Source of the DNA: Bacteroidetes bacterium 46-16
GTDB lineage: Bacteria > Bacteroidota > Bacteroidia > Chitinophagales > Chitinophagaceae
Direction of reading: 5' to 3'
Length of the DNA stretch: 52,997 nt
NCBI GenBank assembly: GCA_001897835.1
Contig: MKUN01000041.1
Coordinates: forward strand, 1 to 52,997
The notes beneath the pieces were generated by a model that worked only from the letters and a program-made list of their open reading frames with translations, was not told where the DNA came from and made no database searches. A program made the translations under genes and the position numbers. Shown piece by piece: positions 1 to 7,285 of this stretch (the first letter of the stretch is position 1; every line of letters starts with the position of its first letter).

Positions 1-9
1 AAAGCAAAA

Positions 10-33
10 AAGCCTTACAATGTAAGGCTTTTT
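10..33 (-). terminator. Terminator downstream of tRNA-Asp
   Basis: The inverted repeat AAGCCTTA / TAAGGCTT flanks a 5-nt loop (10-30). On the minus strand it follows the 3' end of the tRNA directly and runs into a T-rich tract, as expected for an intrinsic terminator. The structure is nearly symmetrical and could also stop transcription arriving from the left. Confidence 0.75.
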
Positions 34-34
34 G

Positions 35-108
35 CGGACCGGACGGGACTCGAACCCGCGACCTCCGCCGTGACAGGGCGGCATTCTAACCAACTGAACT
101 ACCGATCC
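35..108 (-). tRNA. tRNA-Asp (GTC anticodon)
   Basis: Read on the minus strand this folds as a 74-nt cloverleaf. The acceptor stem is GGATCGG pairing with CCGGTCC with one G-U pair. The anticodon loop is CTGTCAC, giving anticodon GTC. The T-loop is GGTTCGAGTCC and the discriminator base is G, the usual aspartate identity element. The 3' CCA is not encoded and would be added after transcription. The gene stands alone, with its own terminator. Confidence 0.95.
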
Positions 109-223
109 GTTTACCAGATTGGGCTGCAAATATAAGCGCAATTTTCTGAATTGTGCAAATGTTTTATCCATAATTCTTATTGCAATACCATATGCAGCAG
201 CACATTAAAAAATATCTCAAAAA

Positions 224-252
224 AATAGCCCGGAACAATGGTTCCGGGCTAT
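224..252 (-). terminator. Terminator after the FN3/T9SS surface protein gene
   Basis: A 12-bp perfect stem, ATAGCCCGGAAC / GTTCCGGGCTAT, has loop AATG. On the minus strand it sits 20 bp past the stop codon and is followed by a T-rich stretch (TTTTTTGAGATATTTTTT). Confidence 0.85.
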
Positions 253-271
253 TACATTAGTATTGGAAATA

Positions 272-2380
272 TTATCGCTTATACACCTTAATGACCTCTG
301 TGTTGTCTTTATCGGTGTACTTAACAAAGTACAATGCCTGTGGAAGCTGCGTAAGGTCAATAATTGCTTTACTGTCTATTATTGCCACATAAGTGATCAA
401 TTTACCATTGATATCTGTAAGCATGAGTTGCGCATCAGGAGATTGAGGCCCATCAATGCTGATGTTAACCCTGTCGCCCGTAGGATTGGGGTATGCGGTA
501 ATATTGAGTTTGCCGGGTGTAGCAAATGCAGTGCCCGGTACATCAACAGGGAAGCCAGAGTAGAACGGTGTATCGATCCAGAATGAGTGATGATTAACAT
601 CGCACTTGGTACGGACGTGGAAATAATAGTTCGTATTAGGTGTAAGACCAGTAGCCGTATAGCCCGGGAAGCCCGTTGCATTGATCTGCTCGCCAAACTG
701 AACTACAGAGTTTTGATCTACAACAACTTCGTAACCATTATTACCATTAACTACATTCCATGCAAAACTTGCCGTATTGCCCCCAGCACCAACCTGGTGC
801 ACATTGTGCGGCTTCGAGCAAACAGGATCAACTGTAGTAAATGTTTCGGTGCTCCATGGTGAATAGTTGTTACTATCACAATCGGTACGGACGTGGAAAT
901 AGTATACTGAGGCTGGCAACAATCCGCCGGCTATAGCCGTGGTACCAGTAGTAAACGTGCCGGCAACAGGTGGGTTATATGATTGGTCAACCGCATATTG
1001 GTAACCTATGGCAAAATTGACCGGATCCCAATTCATGTTAGCCGAGTTATTCGTAATATTATCTACGGTTAAATTCTGTGGTTGTGTACACCTTGGCGGT
1101 GTAGTAAATGTTACTGTAACCCATGGAGAATGATTGCATGGGGTACAGGTACTCCTGAGGTGGAAATAGTAAGTGGTGTTGGCGAGCAAGCCTGTGAATG
1201 TTTTTGTAAGCGCCTGTGTAGGATATCCGCTACCTGCAGGTGCAGCGGGCGTCAAATCAAGTACCCACTCATAATCAGAGATACCTGTTGCAGACCAGTT
1301 AACCGTGGCACCGGCTGTATTTACATCGGTATATACACCTGCTACATACATCAAAGGAGGATTACAAAATGGCGGTGTAGTGAATTTAGCCGTGGTCCAT
1401 GCTGAGAAATTACCCATGCCACAACTGGTGCGAACGTGGATGTAATACTGTGTTAACGGTGACAGACCGGTAACGGTAACGTATGGTGTAGCAACCGGTG
1501 TACCTGGTATAGCAGGTGTAATATTTAGTTGGTCAACAATGTACTCGTAACCAACCGGGCCATTAGGTGGAAAAGAAGGGGCCGTCCAGGCAAGGTCGGC
1601 ACTGGAATAGCTTATGCAAACAGCTGAAACATCTGTAGGTATGGGACAAGTGGGTAAGAACCTGTAAATGCCATTGGTTGGCGGATCCATATCTATAGTG
1701 TTTCTTTCGCTAATAGTGCTTACCGTAGTAGGTATTGAAGCGTCCTGTACGGACATGAACTGATCGCTGCCGGTATTCACAGCAGTGATGCCGATAGAAG
1801 CGGAAGGACCAGGATAAGCACTGCCACCTGCAGGTACTGTGTAGGCAAAGTCGATGACGTTGAAACCCTCATATAATTTCAACTCGAAAGAAAGTGAGGC
1901 AACAGTAGGAGATGCATTGGTAGGGAAGATCACATTTTGCCACTCCATTGTAAATACCCTGTTGGGGATGCTGCCCGTGGTAGCGTATTTAATATTCGTT
2001 GTATTGAGCAGTTTCAGGTCGTCCCATAGCGGTGCTAAGATGGGCCTGTTGGTACCACCACCATTAGTCAAATCATTACCGGGTATTGCACCTGTAAGCG
2101 CTGAACCCAGGGCTGCAAATCCATTGGTACTGGCAGAGAGTGAAGTAAATGGAGTGGGATCTCCGTTATAATAAAACTGGAAACCTGGGGGAAGCGATAT
2201 TGGCGCTGTCCAGCCCTCATCAGCAGTACCTGTAATAGCCGGTGTTACCAAGCTTGCCTGGGTATCGAGCGTGACATATGGCCCGGTAAGCGCCTGGAAT
2301 GTATAATACATCTGCGCCTGAAGCCCATTAGACACCAACACGAATAAAACAATTAAGAGTGAAAGGTACCTCTTCTTCAT
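272..2380 (-). CDS. Secreted FN3-repeat surface protein with T9SS C-terminal sorting domain
   Basis: The 702-aa protein is probably exported through the Sec and type IX systems and held at the cell surface. Residues 1-22 form a signal peptide ending in LQAQ. Residues 23-244 are a beta-rich N-terminal region containing NGFAALG and LAPLWDDLK, a form common in Bacteroidota surface proteins. Four FN3 modules follow, each starting with Cys (about 245-338, 339-430, 431-520, 521-610). Each also has a second Cys near residue 72-76 after the motif YY.H.R. Residues 625-702 form a T9SS sorting domain with the marker YPNPTGDRVNIS and the ending IKVYKR. The modules resemble those of the truncated gene at the right edge of the window (shared EYIVDQ and YYxHxR...C). 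The ligand is unknown; adhesion or matrix binding is an inference. Confidence 0.9.
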   Translation of the reverse strand: MKKRYLSLLIVLFVLVSNGLQAQMYYTFQALTGPYVTLDTQASLVTPAITGTADEGWTAPISLPPGFQFYYNGDPTPFTSLSASTNGFAALGSALTGAIPGNDLTNGGGTNRPILAPLWDDLKLLNTTNIKYATTGSIPNRVFTMEWQNVIFPTNASPTVASLSFELKLYEGFNVIDFAYTVPAGGSAYPGPSASIGITAVNTGSDQFMSVQDASIPTTVSTISERNTIDMDPPTNGIYRFLPTCPIPTDVSAVCISYSSADLAWTAPSFPPNGPVGYEYIVDQLNITPAIPGTPVATPYVTVTGLSPLTQYYIHVRTSCGMGNFSAWTTAKFTTPPFCNPPLMYVAGVYTDVNTAGATVNWSATGISDYEWVLDLTPAAPAGSGYPTQALTKTFTGLLANTTYYFHLRSTCTPCNHSPWVTVTFTTPPRCTQPQNLTVDNITNNSANMNWDPVNFAIGYQYAVDQSYNPPVAGTFTTGTTAIAGGLLPASVYYFHVRTDCDSNNYSPWSTETFTTVDPVCSKPHNVHQVGAGGNTASFAWNVVNGNNGYEVVVDQNSVVQFGEQINATGFPGYTATGLTPNTNYYFHVRTKCDVNHHSFWIDTPFYSGFPVDVPGTAFATPGKLNITAYPNPTGDRVNISIDGPQSPDAQLMLTDINGKLITYVAIIDSKAIIDLTQLPQALYFVKYTDKDNTEVIKVYKR

Positions 2381-2412
2381 AGAAATTTATTTAACGAAAT
2401 AACAATTTGGTA

Positions 2413-2443
2413 CTAAAATAACTAATTAAAATGATATCGCAAG
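2413..2443 (-). promoter_or_regulatory. Near-consensus Bacteroidota promoter for the FN3/T9SS gene
   Basis: On the minus strand, CTTG (2440-2443), a 19-nt spacer and TATTTTAG (2413-2420) resemble TTTG-N19-21-TAnnTTTG with one mismatch in each box. The start codon lies 33 bp downstream. Confidence 0.45.
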
Positions 2444-2509
2444 GCAGAAAAAATTTACCAAAAGACATTATTTAAATAACTAATAATATATTTTTCAAGC
2501 TTTTATGCG

Positions 2510-2576
2510 TTACCAAGGTTAAAAAATACATCTAACCTTAATATTAAGGACGGTAAATTTGGCCTAAAGGTTAGGC
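2510..2576. other. Overlapping inverted repeats in the 2381-2735 intergenic region
   Basis: This 355-bp AT-rich gap separates two divergent genes. Near its centre lie a perfect 14-bp palindrome CCTTAATATTAAGG (2536-2549), a 6-3-6 inverted repeat GCCTAA-AGG-TTAGGC (2562-2576), and CTAACCTT (2532-2539) facing AAGGTTAG (2567-2574). A further AAGGTTA occurs near 2517. No gene was found here. The pattern suggests a regulator binding region, but the factor is unknown. Confidence 0.4.
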
Positions 2577-2681
2577 TAAACAGGTAAAAAAGAGGGGTAG
2601 TAGCTAAATAATTCGTAGTTTTTAACCGTTTTTAAGTTTTCAGGGCAGAAAACAGGCGTAATTATTTATTATGGCAATGTA

Positions 2682-2712
2682 TTTGATAGTAAGGTATAAG
2701 TAAATATTTTTG
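2682..2712 (+). promoter_or_regulatory. Consensus Bacteroidota promoter for the Ala-Pro lipoprotein
   Basis: TTTG (2682-2685), 19 nt, then TATTTTTG (2705-2712) match TTTG-N19-TAnnTTTG exactly. The ATG at 2736 lies 23 bp downstream, behind an A-rich stretch. Confidence 0.75.
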
Positions 2713-2735
2713 CAACAATTAAAAAACCGTAACAG

Positions 2736-3137
2736 ATGAAAAAACAATCCATTTTATTTTTGGCAGGAGGCTTGCTTGCGCTGGCATCGTGCAACAACAA
2801 CGCAGAAAATGCCGGTATGAGCCAGGCCCAAATAGACTCAGCAGTAAATGTGAAAGTACAGGAAATGATGGTACAGATGCAGGCATCGAACGACTCCATG
2901 ATCAATGCTGTAGCACAGGCTAAAGCTGACTCTATGATAGCCGCTATGAAAGGCGCTACCACCAGCAGCCACACCAGCACACATCATAATGCTGCTCCTG
3001 CTCCTGCACCCGCACCAGCTCCGGCGCCGCAGCCAGCCACAATAGGCAATGGTAAACCTTCTATGAAAGGGAATGCAACGCCTAACAATGCTAAAGACAA
3101 CAACACAATAGGTAATGGCAAACCTAAAATGAAATAA
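2736..3137 (+). CDS. Small lipoprotein with Ala-Pro linker and TIGNGKP repeats
   Basis: The function of this 133-aa protein is not recognised. It starts with a lipoprotein signal peptide with lipobox LASC (Cys19). The polar region that follows, rich in Gln, Met, Ala and Ser (about 20-75), could form an amphipathic or coiled helix. A stretch of alternating Ala and Pro (about 87-100) is a typical rigid spacer. The C-terminus carries two copies of the motif TIGNGKP, each followed by a basic KMK or MKG. The layout suggests a lipid-anchored helix pushed away from the membrane with a basic tail, perhaps touching the cell wall or another envelope partner; that is inference. A consensus promoter precedes it and a strong hairpin follows it, so it is a single-gene unit. 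Confidence 0.8.
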   Translation: MKKQSILFLAGGLLALASCNNNAENAGMSQAQIDSAVNVKVQEMMVQMQASNDSMINAVAQAKADSMIAAMKGATTSSHTSTHHNAAPAPAPAPAPAPQPATIGNGKPSMKGNATPNNAKDNNTIGNGKPKMK

Positions 3138-3150
3138 GAGCCTATTAAGT

Positions 3151-3191
3151 ATAAAGATAGAACCCCGGCAATGCCGGGGTTCTATCTTTAT
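3151..3191 (+). terminator. Strong hairpin after the Ala-Pro lipoprotein gene
   Basis: The arms ATAAAGATAGAACCCCGGC and its complement form a nearly perfect stem of about 18 bp with a tiny loop (AAT), 14 bp past the stop codon. It is symmetrical and A/T-flanked, so it may work in both directions. Confidence 0.8.
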
Positions 3192-3225
3192 ATGCACTTT
3201 ATATACAATGTGACCTTCTGCAAAT

Positions 3226-3257
3226 TTATAACGGGCGACATATGCCGCCCGTTATAA
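3226..3257 (-). terminator. Terminator after the EGF-like lipoprotein gene
   Basis: The inverted repeat TTATAACGGGCG / CGCCCGTTATAA (3226-3257, with one unpaired base on the right arm) lies just beyond the minus-strand stop codon at 3281. The T-run after it is short, so termination strength is uncertain. Confidence 0.65.
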
Positions 3258-3280
3258 AAATTAATGTTTAAAAACTAACC

Positions 3281-3778
3281 TTATTTTGTACCTGTAAAAG
3301 TACAAGTGTTAGTAGTTGCGCCGCTTATAGTATAGGCTATTGTAATCGTATTATCTGTCAGCGTACCGGTACCACTGTAATCTACAGTAGTAGTAGTAGT
3401 GTTAGAGCCGGTAAAGCTGAACGTGTTCGTACCTGTCATAGTACAAGTAGCTGTAAAGCCTTCATTGTACAAGTTGGTTAACGTTAATTTGATAGCATCA
3501 GAATTTGCTGTCAAGGTTAAGGTGTAATTGTCCGAACCAACAGTACAAGTTTCAGTACCGGTGTAGACACCTACAAACTTATCACGGCTAAGTGTGCCGC
3601 AAGTGGTGCCCTCGTAGCCTGTTGCACAAGAACAGCTACCGTCGGTACTGTTACAAGTACCGCCGTTTTGACAAACTACATCTTTACAATTGTCTTTGTT
3701 ACAAGATGTGTACGTGATCGCGCTGAAAGCGCCGATAGTTAACATTGTAGTTAACGCAATGTGACGAATTAATTTCAT
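3281..3778 (-). CDS. Lipoprotein with an EGF-like domain
   Basis: The 165-aa protein begins with a signal peptide and a Cys at residue 26 (context TYTSC), so it is probably lipid-anchored. Residues 31-60 form a textbook EGF-like module with six cysteines spaced C-x4-C-x5-C-x6-C-x1-C-x8-C (Cys31, 36, 42, 49, 51, 60). It includes NGGTC and the G-Y-E-G-x-x-C ending. The rest (about 65-165) is a Thr-rich, beta-strand-rich domain resembling lipocalin-like or calycin-type folds of Bacteroidota lipoproteins; that match is tentative. EGF modules are uncommon in bacteria but recur in Bacteroidota surface lipoproteins. Its role is unknown. It has its own consensus promoter and a terminator. Confidence 0.85.
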   Translation of the reverse strand: MKLIRHIALTTMLTIGAFSAITYTSCNKDNCKDVVCQNGGTCNSTDGSCSCATGYEGTTCGTLSRDKFVGVYTGTETCTVGSDNYTLTLTANSDAIKLTLTNLYNEGFTATCTMTGTNTFSFTGSNTTTTTVDYSGTGTLTDNTITIAYTISGATTNTCTFTGTK

Positions 3779-3817
3779 AGATAGCTAATTTTTGTTAAAC
3801 GATTTCAAATCCTGTGC

Positions 3818-3849
3818 CAAAGATACTATCAAGGGGCACTCTTTGCAAA
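3818..3849 (-). promoter_or_regulatory. Consensus Bacteroidota promoter for the EGF-like lipoprotein
   Basis: On the minus strand TTTG (3846-3849), a 20-nt spacer and TATCTTTG (3818-3825) match TTTG-N19-21-TAnnTTTG exactly. The start codon is 39 bp downstream. Confidence 0.75.
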
Positions 3850-4034
3850 TTAATGTACAATTTTTTGAATAAATATTAAAAATCAACAAGCTATAGCCTG
3901 TTGATATAAGGGTAATACAGCGGTGATTTACCTCTCAAAGGTCATTTAAAACATTTTAGCGCCCTTTTTATATATTTTTATTTCATACGCGACATTATTT
4001 ACACGATACAAAGCAATGCCCTTATTTTGCAGTA

Positions 4035-5519
4035 ATGCGGTACCGTGCCTGCCTGATCCTGATAATAATGCTTAACAGCCATATCCTTTTTGCCAAGGGC
4101 TATGTATATGATTATAACCAGAACTGCAGTAAGGTCTATGAGCATTTCATGGCCATGCGCTTTGCAGAAGGTAACAGGCTATTACTACAAGAGATCAAAA
4201 CCAATCCTTATAACCTGATGGCGACCTACCTGGGCAATTATGAAGATTGCCTGGTACTGCTGTTCAATGGCGATAAAAACGACTACCAACAACGTAGCCA
4301 GCACCTTGAAGAACGCCTGCGGCTACTCTCGCAAGGAGATGAAAAAGCGCCATGGTACCGGCTTTGCAAGGCCGGAATAAACCTGCAATGGGCCCTTGTT
4401 AACATGAGGATGGGTGAAAACCTTAAGGCCGCTACGCTCTTCCGCAAATCGTACCTGTTATTGAAGGAAAACCATGAACTTTTCCCCTCATTTGAGTATA
4501 ACAATGTGTACCTGGGCCTTGAAAAAGCTGCACTGGGAGCGATACCTGATGAGTATAAATGGATAGCTTCTATGTTTGGTATGAAGGGGGATGTAAAAAA
4601 GGGTGTGGGCATGTTATCGGCATTTGTACAGCATCATTCAACCGGCGATCTGCTGTCAAATGAAGCGATGGCCTATTATTGCTACCTGAGATTTTATCTT
4701 TTATCGCAACGTGAGGAAGTGTGGAACTTTATCAACAAAGGGGCCTTTGATACCCAAAATAACCTGCTGAATACTTTTATACAGGCCAACCTGGCGCTTA
4801 ACTACCGGAAAGCCGATGCAGCAATGCAAATATTAAAGGAGGGACAAAAGAATGCGGAATATAAAAAGTATGCAATATTTGATTTTGAAGCGGGAAATGC
4901 CCTGTTCTATAAACTGGACCCTGCATGTATTGGCTATTACCAGCGATTTTTGAACCAATATAAGGGGCGGATATTCGTAAAGGACGCCTGGCAAAAGCTA
5001 TCGCTTATCTATTACCTGCAACAAGATAAAAAGCAGGCATCGTATTGCCGGGGTGAAGCTATAAAACAGGGAACTACTCAAGTGGATGCCGACAAACAAG
5101 CTTTACGTGCCTGCCGAAACGAAACATGGCCGGATATGAGCCTGCTACAGGCAAGGCTGCTTACCGACGGGGGATTTTACAAAGATGCATTAGGAAAAAT
5201 GAGCGGCAAGACCGAAACTGACTATAGTAATATGGGCGACCGGCTGGAATACCTGTTCAGGCTGGGCCGCATATACGATGAACTCGGGGATGATCAGCGG
5301 GCCCTTGACCACTACACACAAGCTATAAAATTAGGCAAGGAAAGGCCGGAACAGTTTGCAGCCCGATCGGCCCTGCAAATGGGATTTATCTATGAACGGA
5401 AAACACAGAATGCGAAAGCGATAGCCAGCTATCAACTGGCCCTGAGCATGCACGGCCATGATTTTCAATCGTCGATAGACCAGCAAGCAAAAGCGGGAGT
5501 GAACCGGTTATCGCAATAG
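4035..5519 (+). CDS. Secreted tetratricopeptide-repeat protein
   Basis: This 494-aa protein has a hydrophobic signal sequence (about 1-20, ending ILFAKG) and then an almost wholly helical body. TPR-like units are clearest near the C-terminus, for example LFRLGRIYDELGDDQRALDH followed by a second helix pair containing GFIYERKTQNAKAIASYQ. The middle also fits helical repeats of the TPR type. A periplasmic or outer-membrane scaffold role is likely from the family, but no partner is visible. It lies alone between a minus-strand lipoprotein and the convergent hemJ, 9 bp from the hemJ stop codon. The ATG at 4035 directly precedes a good signal peptide. Confidence 0.8.
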   Translation: MRYRACLILIIMLNSHILFAKGYVYDYNQNCSKVYEHFMAMRFAEGNRLLLQEIKTNPYNLMATYLGNYEDCLVLLFNGDKNDYQQRSQHLEERLRLLSQGDEKAPWYRLCKAGINLQWALVNMRMGENLKAATLFRKSYLLLKENHELFPSFEYNNVYLGLEKAALGAIPDEYKWIASMFGMKGDVKKGVGMLSAFVQHHSTGDLLSNEAMAYYCYLRFYLLSQREEVWNFINKGAFDTQNNLLNTFIQANLALNYRKADAAMQILKEGQKNAEYKKYAIFDFEAGNALFYKLDPACIGYYQRFLNQYKGRIFVKDAWQKLSLIYYLQQDKKQASYCRGEAIKQGTTQVDADKQALRACRNETWPDMSLLQARLLTDGGFYKDALGKMSGKTETDYSNMGDRLEYLFRLGRIYDELGDDQRALDHYTQAIKLGKERPEQFAARSALQMGFIYERKTQNAKAIASYQLALSMHGHDFQSSIDQQAKAGVNRLSQ

Positions 5520-5528
5520 TCCCGGGCC

Positions 5529-6059
5529 TTATTTACGCAATAGCTTATATATCCTGATGGCACTCATAAGCAGGATCACAAAAAGGAGGAGGCCAATGAT
5601 GCCCCAAAGCCAGCTCATACTCTCTTTGACCACAGCCAGCATTACAATAGCTATAAGAAAAATTGTAGCCACTTCGTTCCAAATGCGGAGTTGCTGGGAA
5701 GTATACCTGAATAAGCCTTTAGCCTGCTGCTTGTAAATGGCATGCAGGGTAAAAAAATATGCATAGAGGCCAATAACAAAGAGTAATTTGATGAGCAACC
5801 ATTGCGGGAGGACACTAAAACTATATAAGCGGTACCAAACCCAGGGACCGAAAACAAGCGTAAGTATAGCGGATGGCCAGGTGATACCCAACCAAAGGCG
5901 CTTTATCATAATAGCGAACTGCTTTTGCAATATATCCTTTTCGGGAGCAGGCTTATCGTTGGCCTCGGTATTATAAATAAAGAGGCGCACGATATAGAAC
6001 ATGCCACTGAACCAAGTAACTATGAAAATGATATGCAGCGCTTTGATATAAGGATACAT
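5529..6059 (-). CDS. hemJ: HemJ-type protoporphyrinogen oxidase (CopD/HemJ family membrane protein)
   Basis: The 176-aa protein has about four to five transmembrane segments. It shows HemJ family marks: an early His in YIKALHIIFIVTWF, the GMFYIVRLFIY segment, a Lys in the third helix (WLLIKLLF), and the later RIWNEVATIFLIAIV. HemJ oxidises protoporphyrinogen IX to protoporphyrin IX in the membrane. The adjoining hemH, 9 bp upstream in the same operon, encodes the next enzyme. No hemG or hemY is seen in the window, so HemJ fills the only gap in an otherwise complete heme pathway here. CopD-like copper proteins share the fold, but the context strongly favours HemJ. Confidence 0.88.
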   Translation of the reverse strand: MYPYIKALHIIFIVTWFSGMFYIVRLFIYNTEANDKPAPEKDILQKQFAIMIKRLWLGITWPSAILTLVFGPWVWYRLYSFSVLPQWLLIKLLFVIGLYAYFFTLHAIYKQQAKGLFRYTSQQLRIWNEVATIFLIAIVMLAVVKESMSWLWGIIGLLLFVILLMSAIRIYKLLRK

Positions 6060-6068
6060 GACACAAAG

Positions 6069-7124
6069 CTATTGTAATAACATTTCTTTTTCGCCTGCCG
6101 TAATGGAATTGTACCAGCCTACAATTGCGCTAACCCATGCAGGCTGCACATTCATGCAAGGTATATAGGTATATTCCTGCCCGCCTGCATGCATAAAGGT
6201 CTCTTTGCCCCGCTCAGCAAGCTCTTCAAGTGTCTCAAGGCAATCGCTGACAAATGCAGGACTGATGATCAGTAGTTTTTTCTTTCCTTCGGCAGGCAGC
6301 TCAGCAAGGCGAAAATCGGTAAAGGGCCTTAGCCAAGGCGTGCGGCCAAGGCGTGACTGGAAGGAAATACTGTGTTTATCTTCGGGTATCCCAAGCAACT
6401 CCACTACCCTTTTGGTAGTTTCAAAACACTGGTGGCGGTAACATTTCTTATGCGCTTCGCTCGGCTCGCTGCAACAATAAGCTGACTGTAAGCAGTGTGC
6501 GTTGGTAACATCTTCTTTCAATATCTGCCGCTCGGGGATGCCATGGTAACTAAACAACAGGTGATCGTAATCCTGCTCAATATAGGGCCTCATACTATCA
6601 GCGAGGGCATGTATATAAGCATCGTTGTCATAAAAGGGTTTTATGGTAAGCATTTTGAAAGGATAATTGCCTTTGCCAAGTGCCTCCTCTGCACAGACAA
6701 CAGCCGTTTCGTAACTGGCCATGGCGTAATGCGGATATAAGGGAAGCAATATTACCTCGTTAACGGAAGGGTAGTTTTGGGCGATATTATCAAAGGCCTG
6801 TCTTATTGACGGGTTGCCATAACGCATCGCTATCTCGATGGGTGCGTCAATTTTATCTTTGAGTGCCTGCTGTAAATGCCGGGTAATGGCCACCAGGGGA
6901 GAACCTTCTTTGGTCCATATAATGCGATAAGCCGCTGCCGATTTTGGTGCACGTGTAGGCGCTATAATCGCATTTACCAAAAAAAATCTGGATAAGTACG
7001 ATATATCAAGTACCCGTTCATCCATAAGGAACTCCCGAAGGTATTTTCTTACATCGGGTACGGCAGTGGAATCGGGAGAGCCCAGATTCATGAGTATTAC
7101 AGCGCGTTCGGTTTTTCCAGGCAT
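6069..7124 (-). CDS. hemH: Ferrochelatase
   Basis: The 351-aa enzyme inserts Fe2+ into protoporphyrin IX. Typical marks are VILMNLGSPDS at the N-terminus, the catalytic His in LLFSYHGIPER (His194), FQSRLGRTPWLRP, and the late acidic segment DCLETLEELAERGKE. Between His194 and the next core motif is a Cys-rich stretch with Cys211, 217, 218, 228 and 233, absent from the E. coli enzyme but common, as I recall, in Bacteroidota homologues. It might bind a metal or an Fe-S cluster, which is unproven. The gene is first in a minus-strand operon with hemJ and diverges from hemA across a gap of about 160 bp. Confidence 0.96.
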   Translation of the reverse strand: MPGKTERAVILMNLGSPDSTAVPDVRKYLREFLMDERVLDISYLSRFFLVNAIIAPTRAPKSAAAYRIIWTKEGSPLVAITRHLQQALKDKIDAPIEIAMRYGNPSIRQAFDNIAQNYPSVNEVILLPLYPHYAMASYETAVVCAEEALGKGNYPFKMLTIKPFYDNDAYIHALADSMRPYIEQDYDHLLFSYHGIPERQILKEDVTNAHCLQSAYCCSEPSEAHKKCYRHQCFETTKRVVELLGIPEDKHSISFQSRLGRTPWLRPFTDFRLAELPAEGKKKLLIISPAFVSDCLETLEELAERGKETFMHAGGQEYTYIPCMNVQPAWVSAIVGWYNSITAGEKEMLLQ

Positions 7125-7256
7125 ATTGATTTAAAAAATCTTGTAAAGTATATATCAGGGCACAAAGAAAAGTAAGATTACGATGTGATGACAAAAATCA
7201 TACACTAAAATGACTTAGGTATGACAGAAACATTAGCCGTTGCGGAGGTGTTGAAA

Positions 7257-7264
7257 TACCTTTG
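7257..7264 (+). promoter_or_regulatory. -7 promoter element of the hemA operon
   Basis: TACCTTTG matches TAnnTTTG exactly. TTAG (7233-7236), 20 nt upstream, is a weak -33 element. The box overlaps a possible TTG start at 7262, so translation should begin downstream at the ATG at 7286. Confidence 0.6.
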
Positions 7265-7285
7265 TACTGTACTTCCGGGCCCATA

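Noticed and set aside
7262-7285. hemA starting at the TTG at 7262
   Set aside because: The codon lies inside a consensus -7 promoter box, and the added residues are not part of the family.
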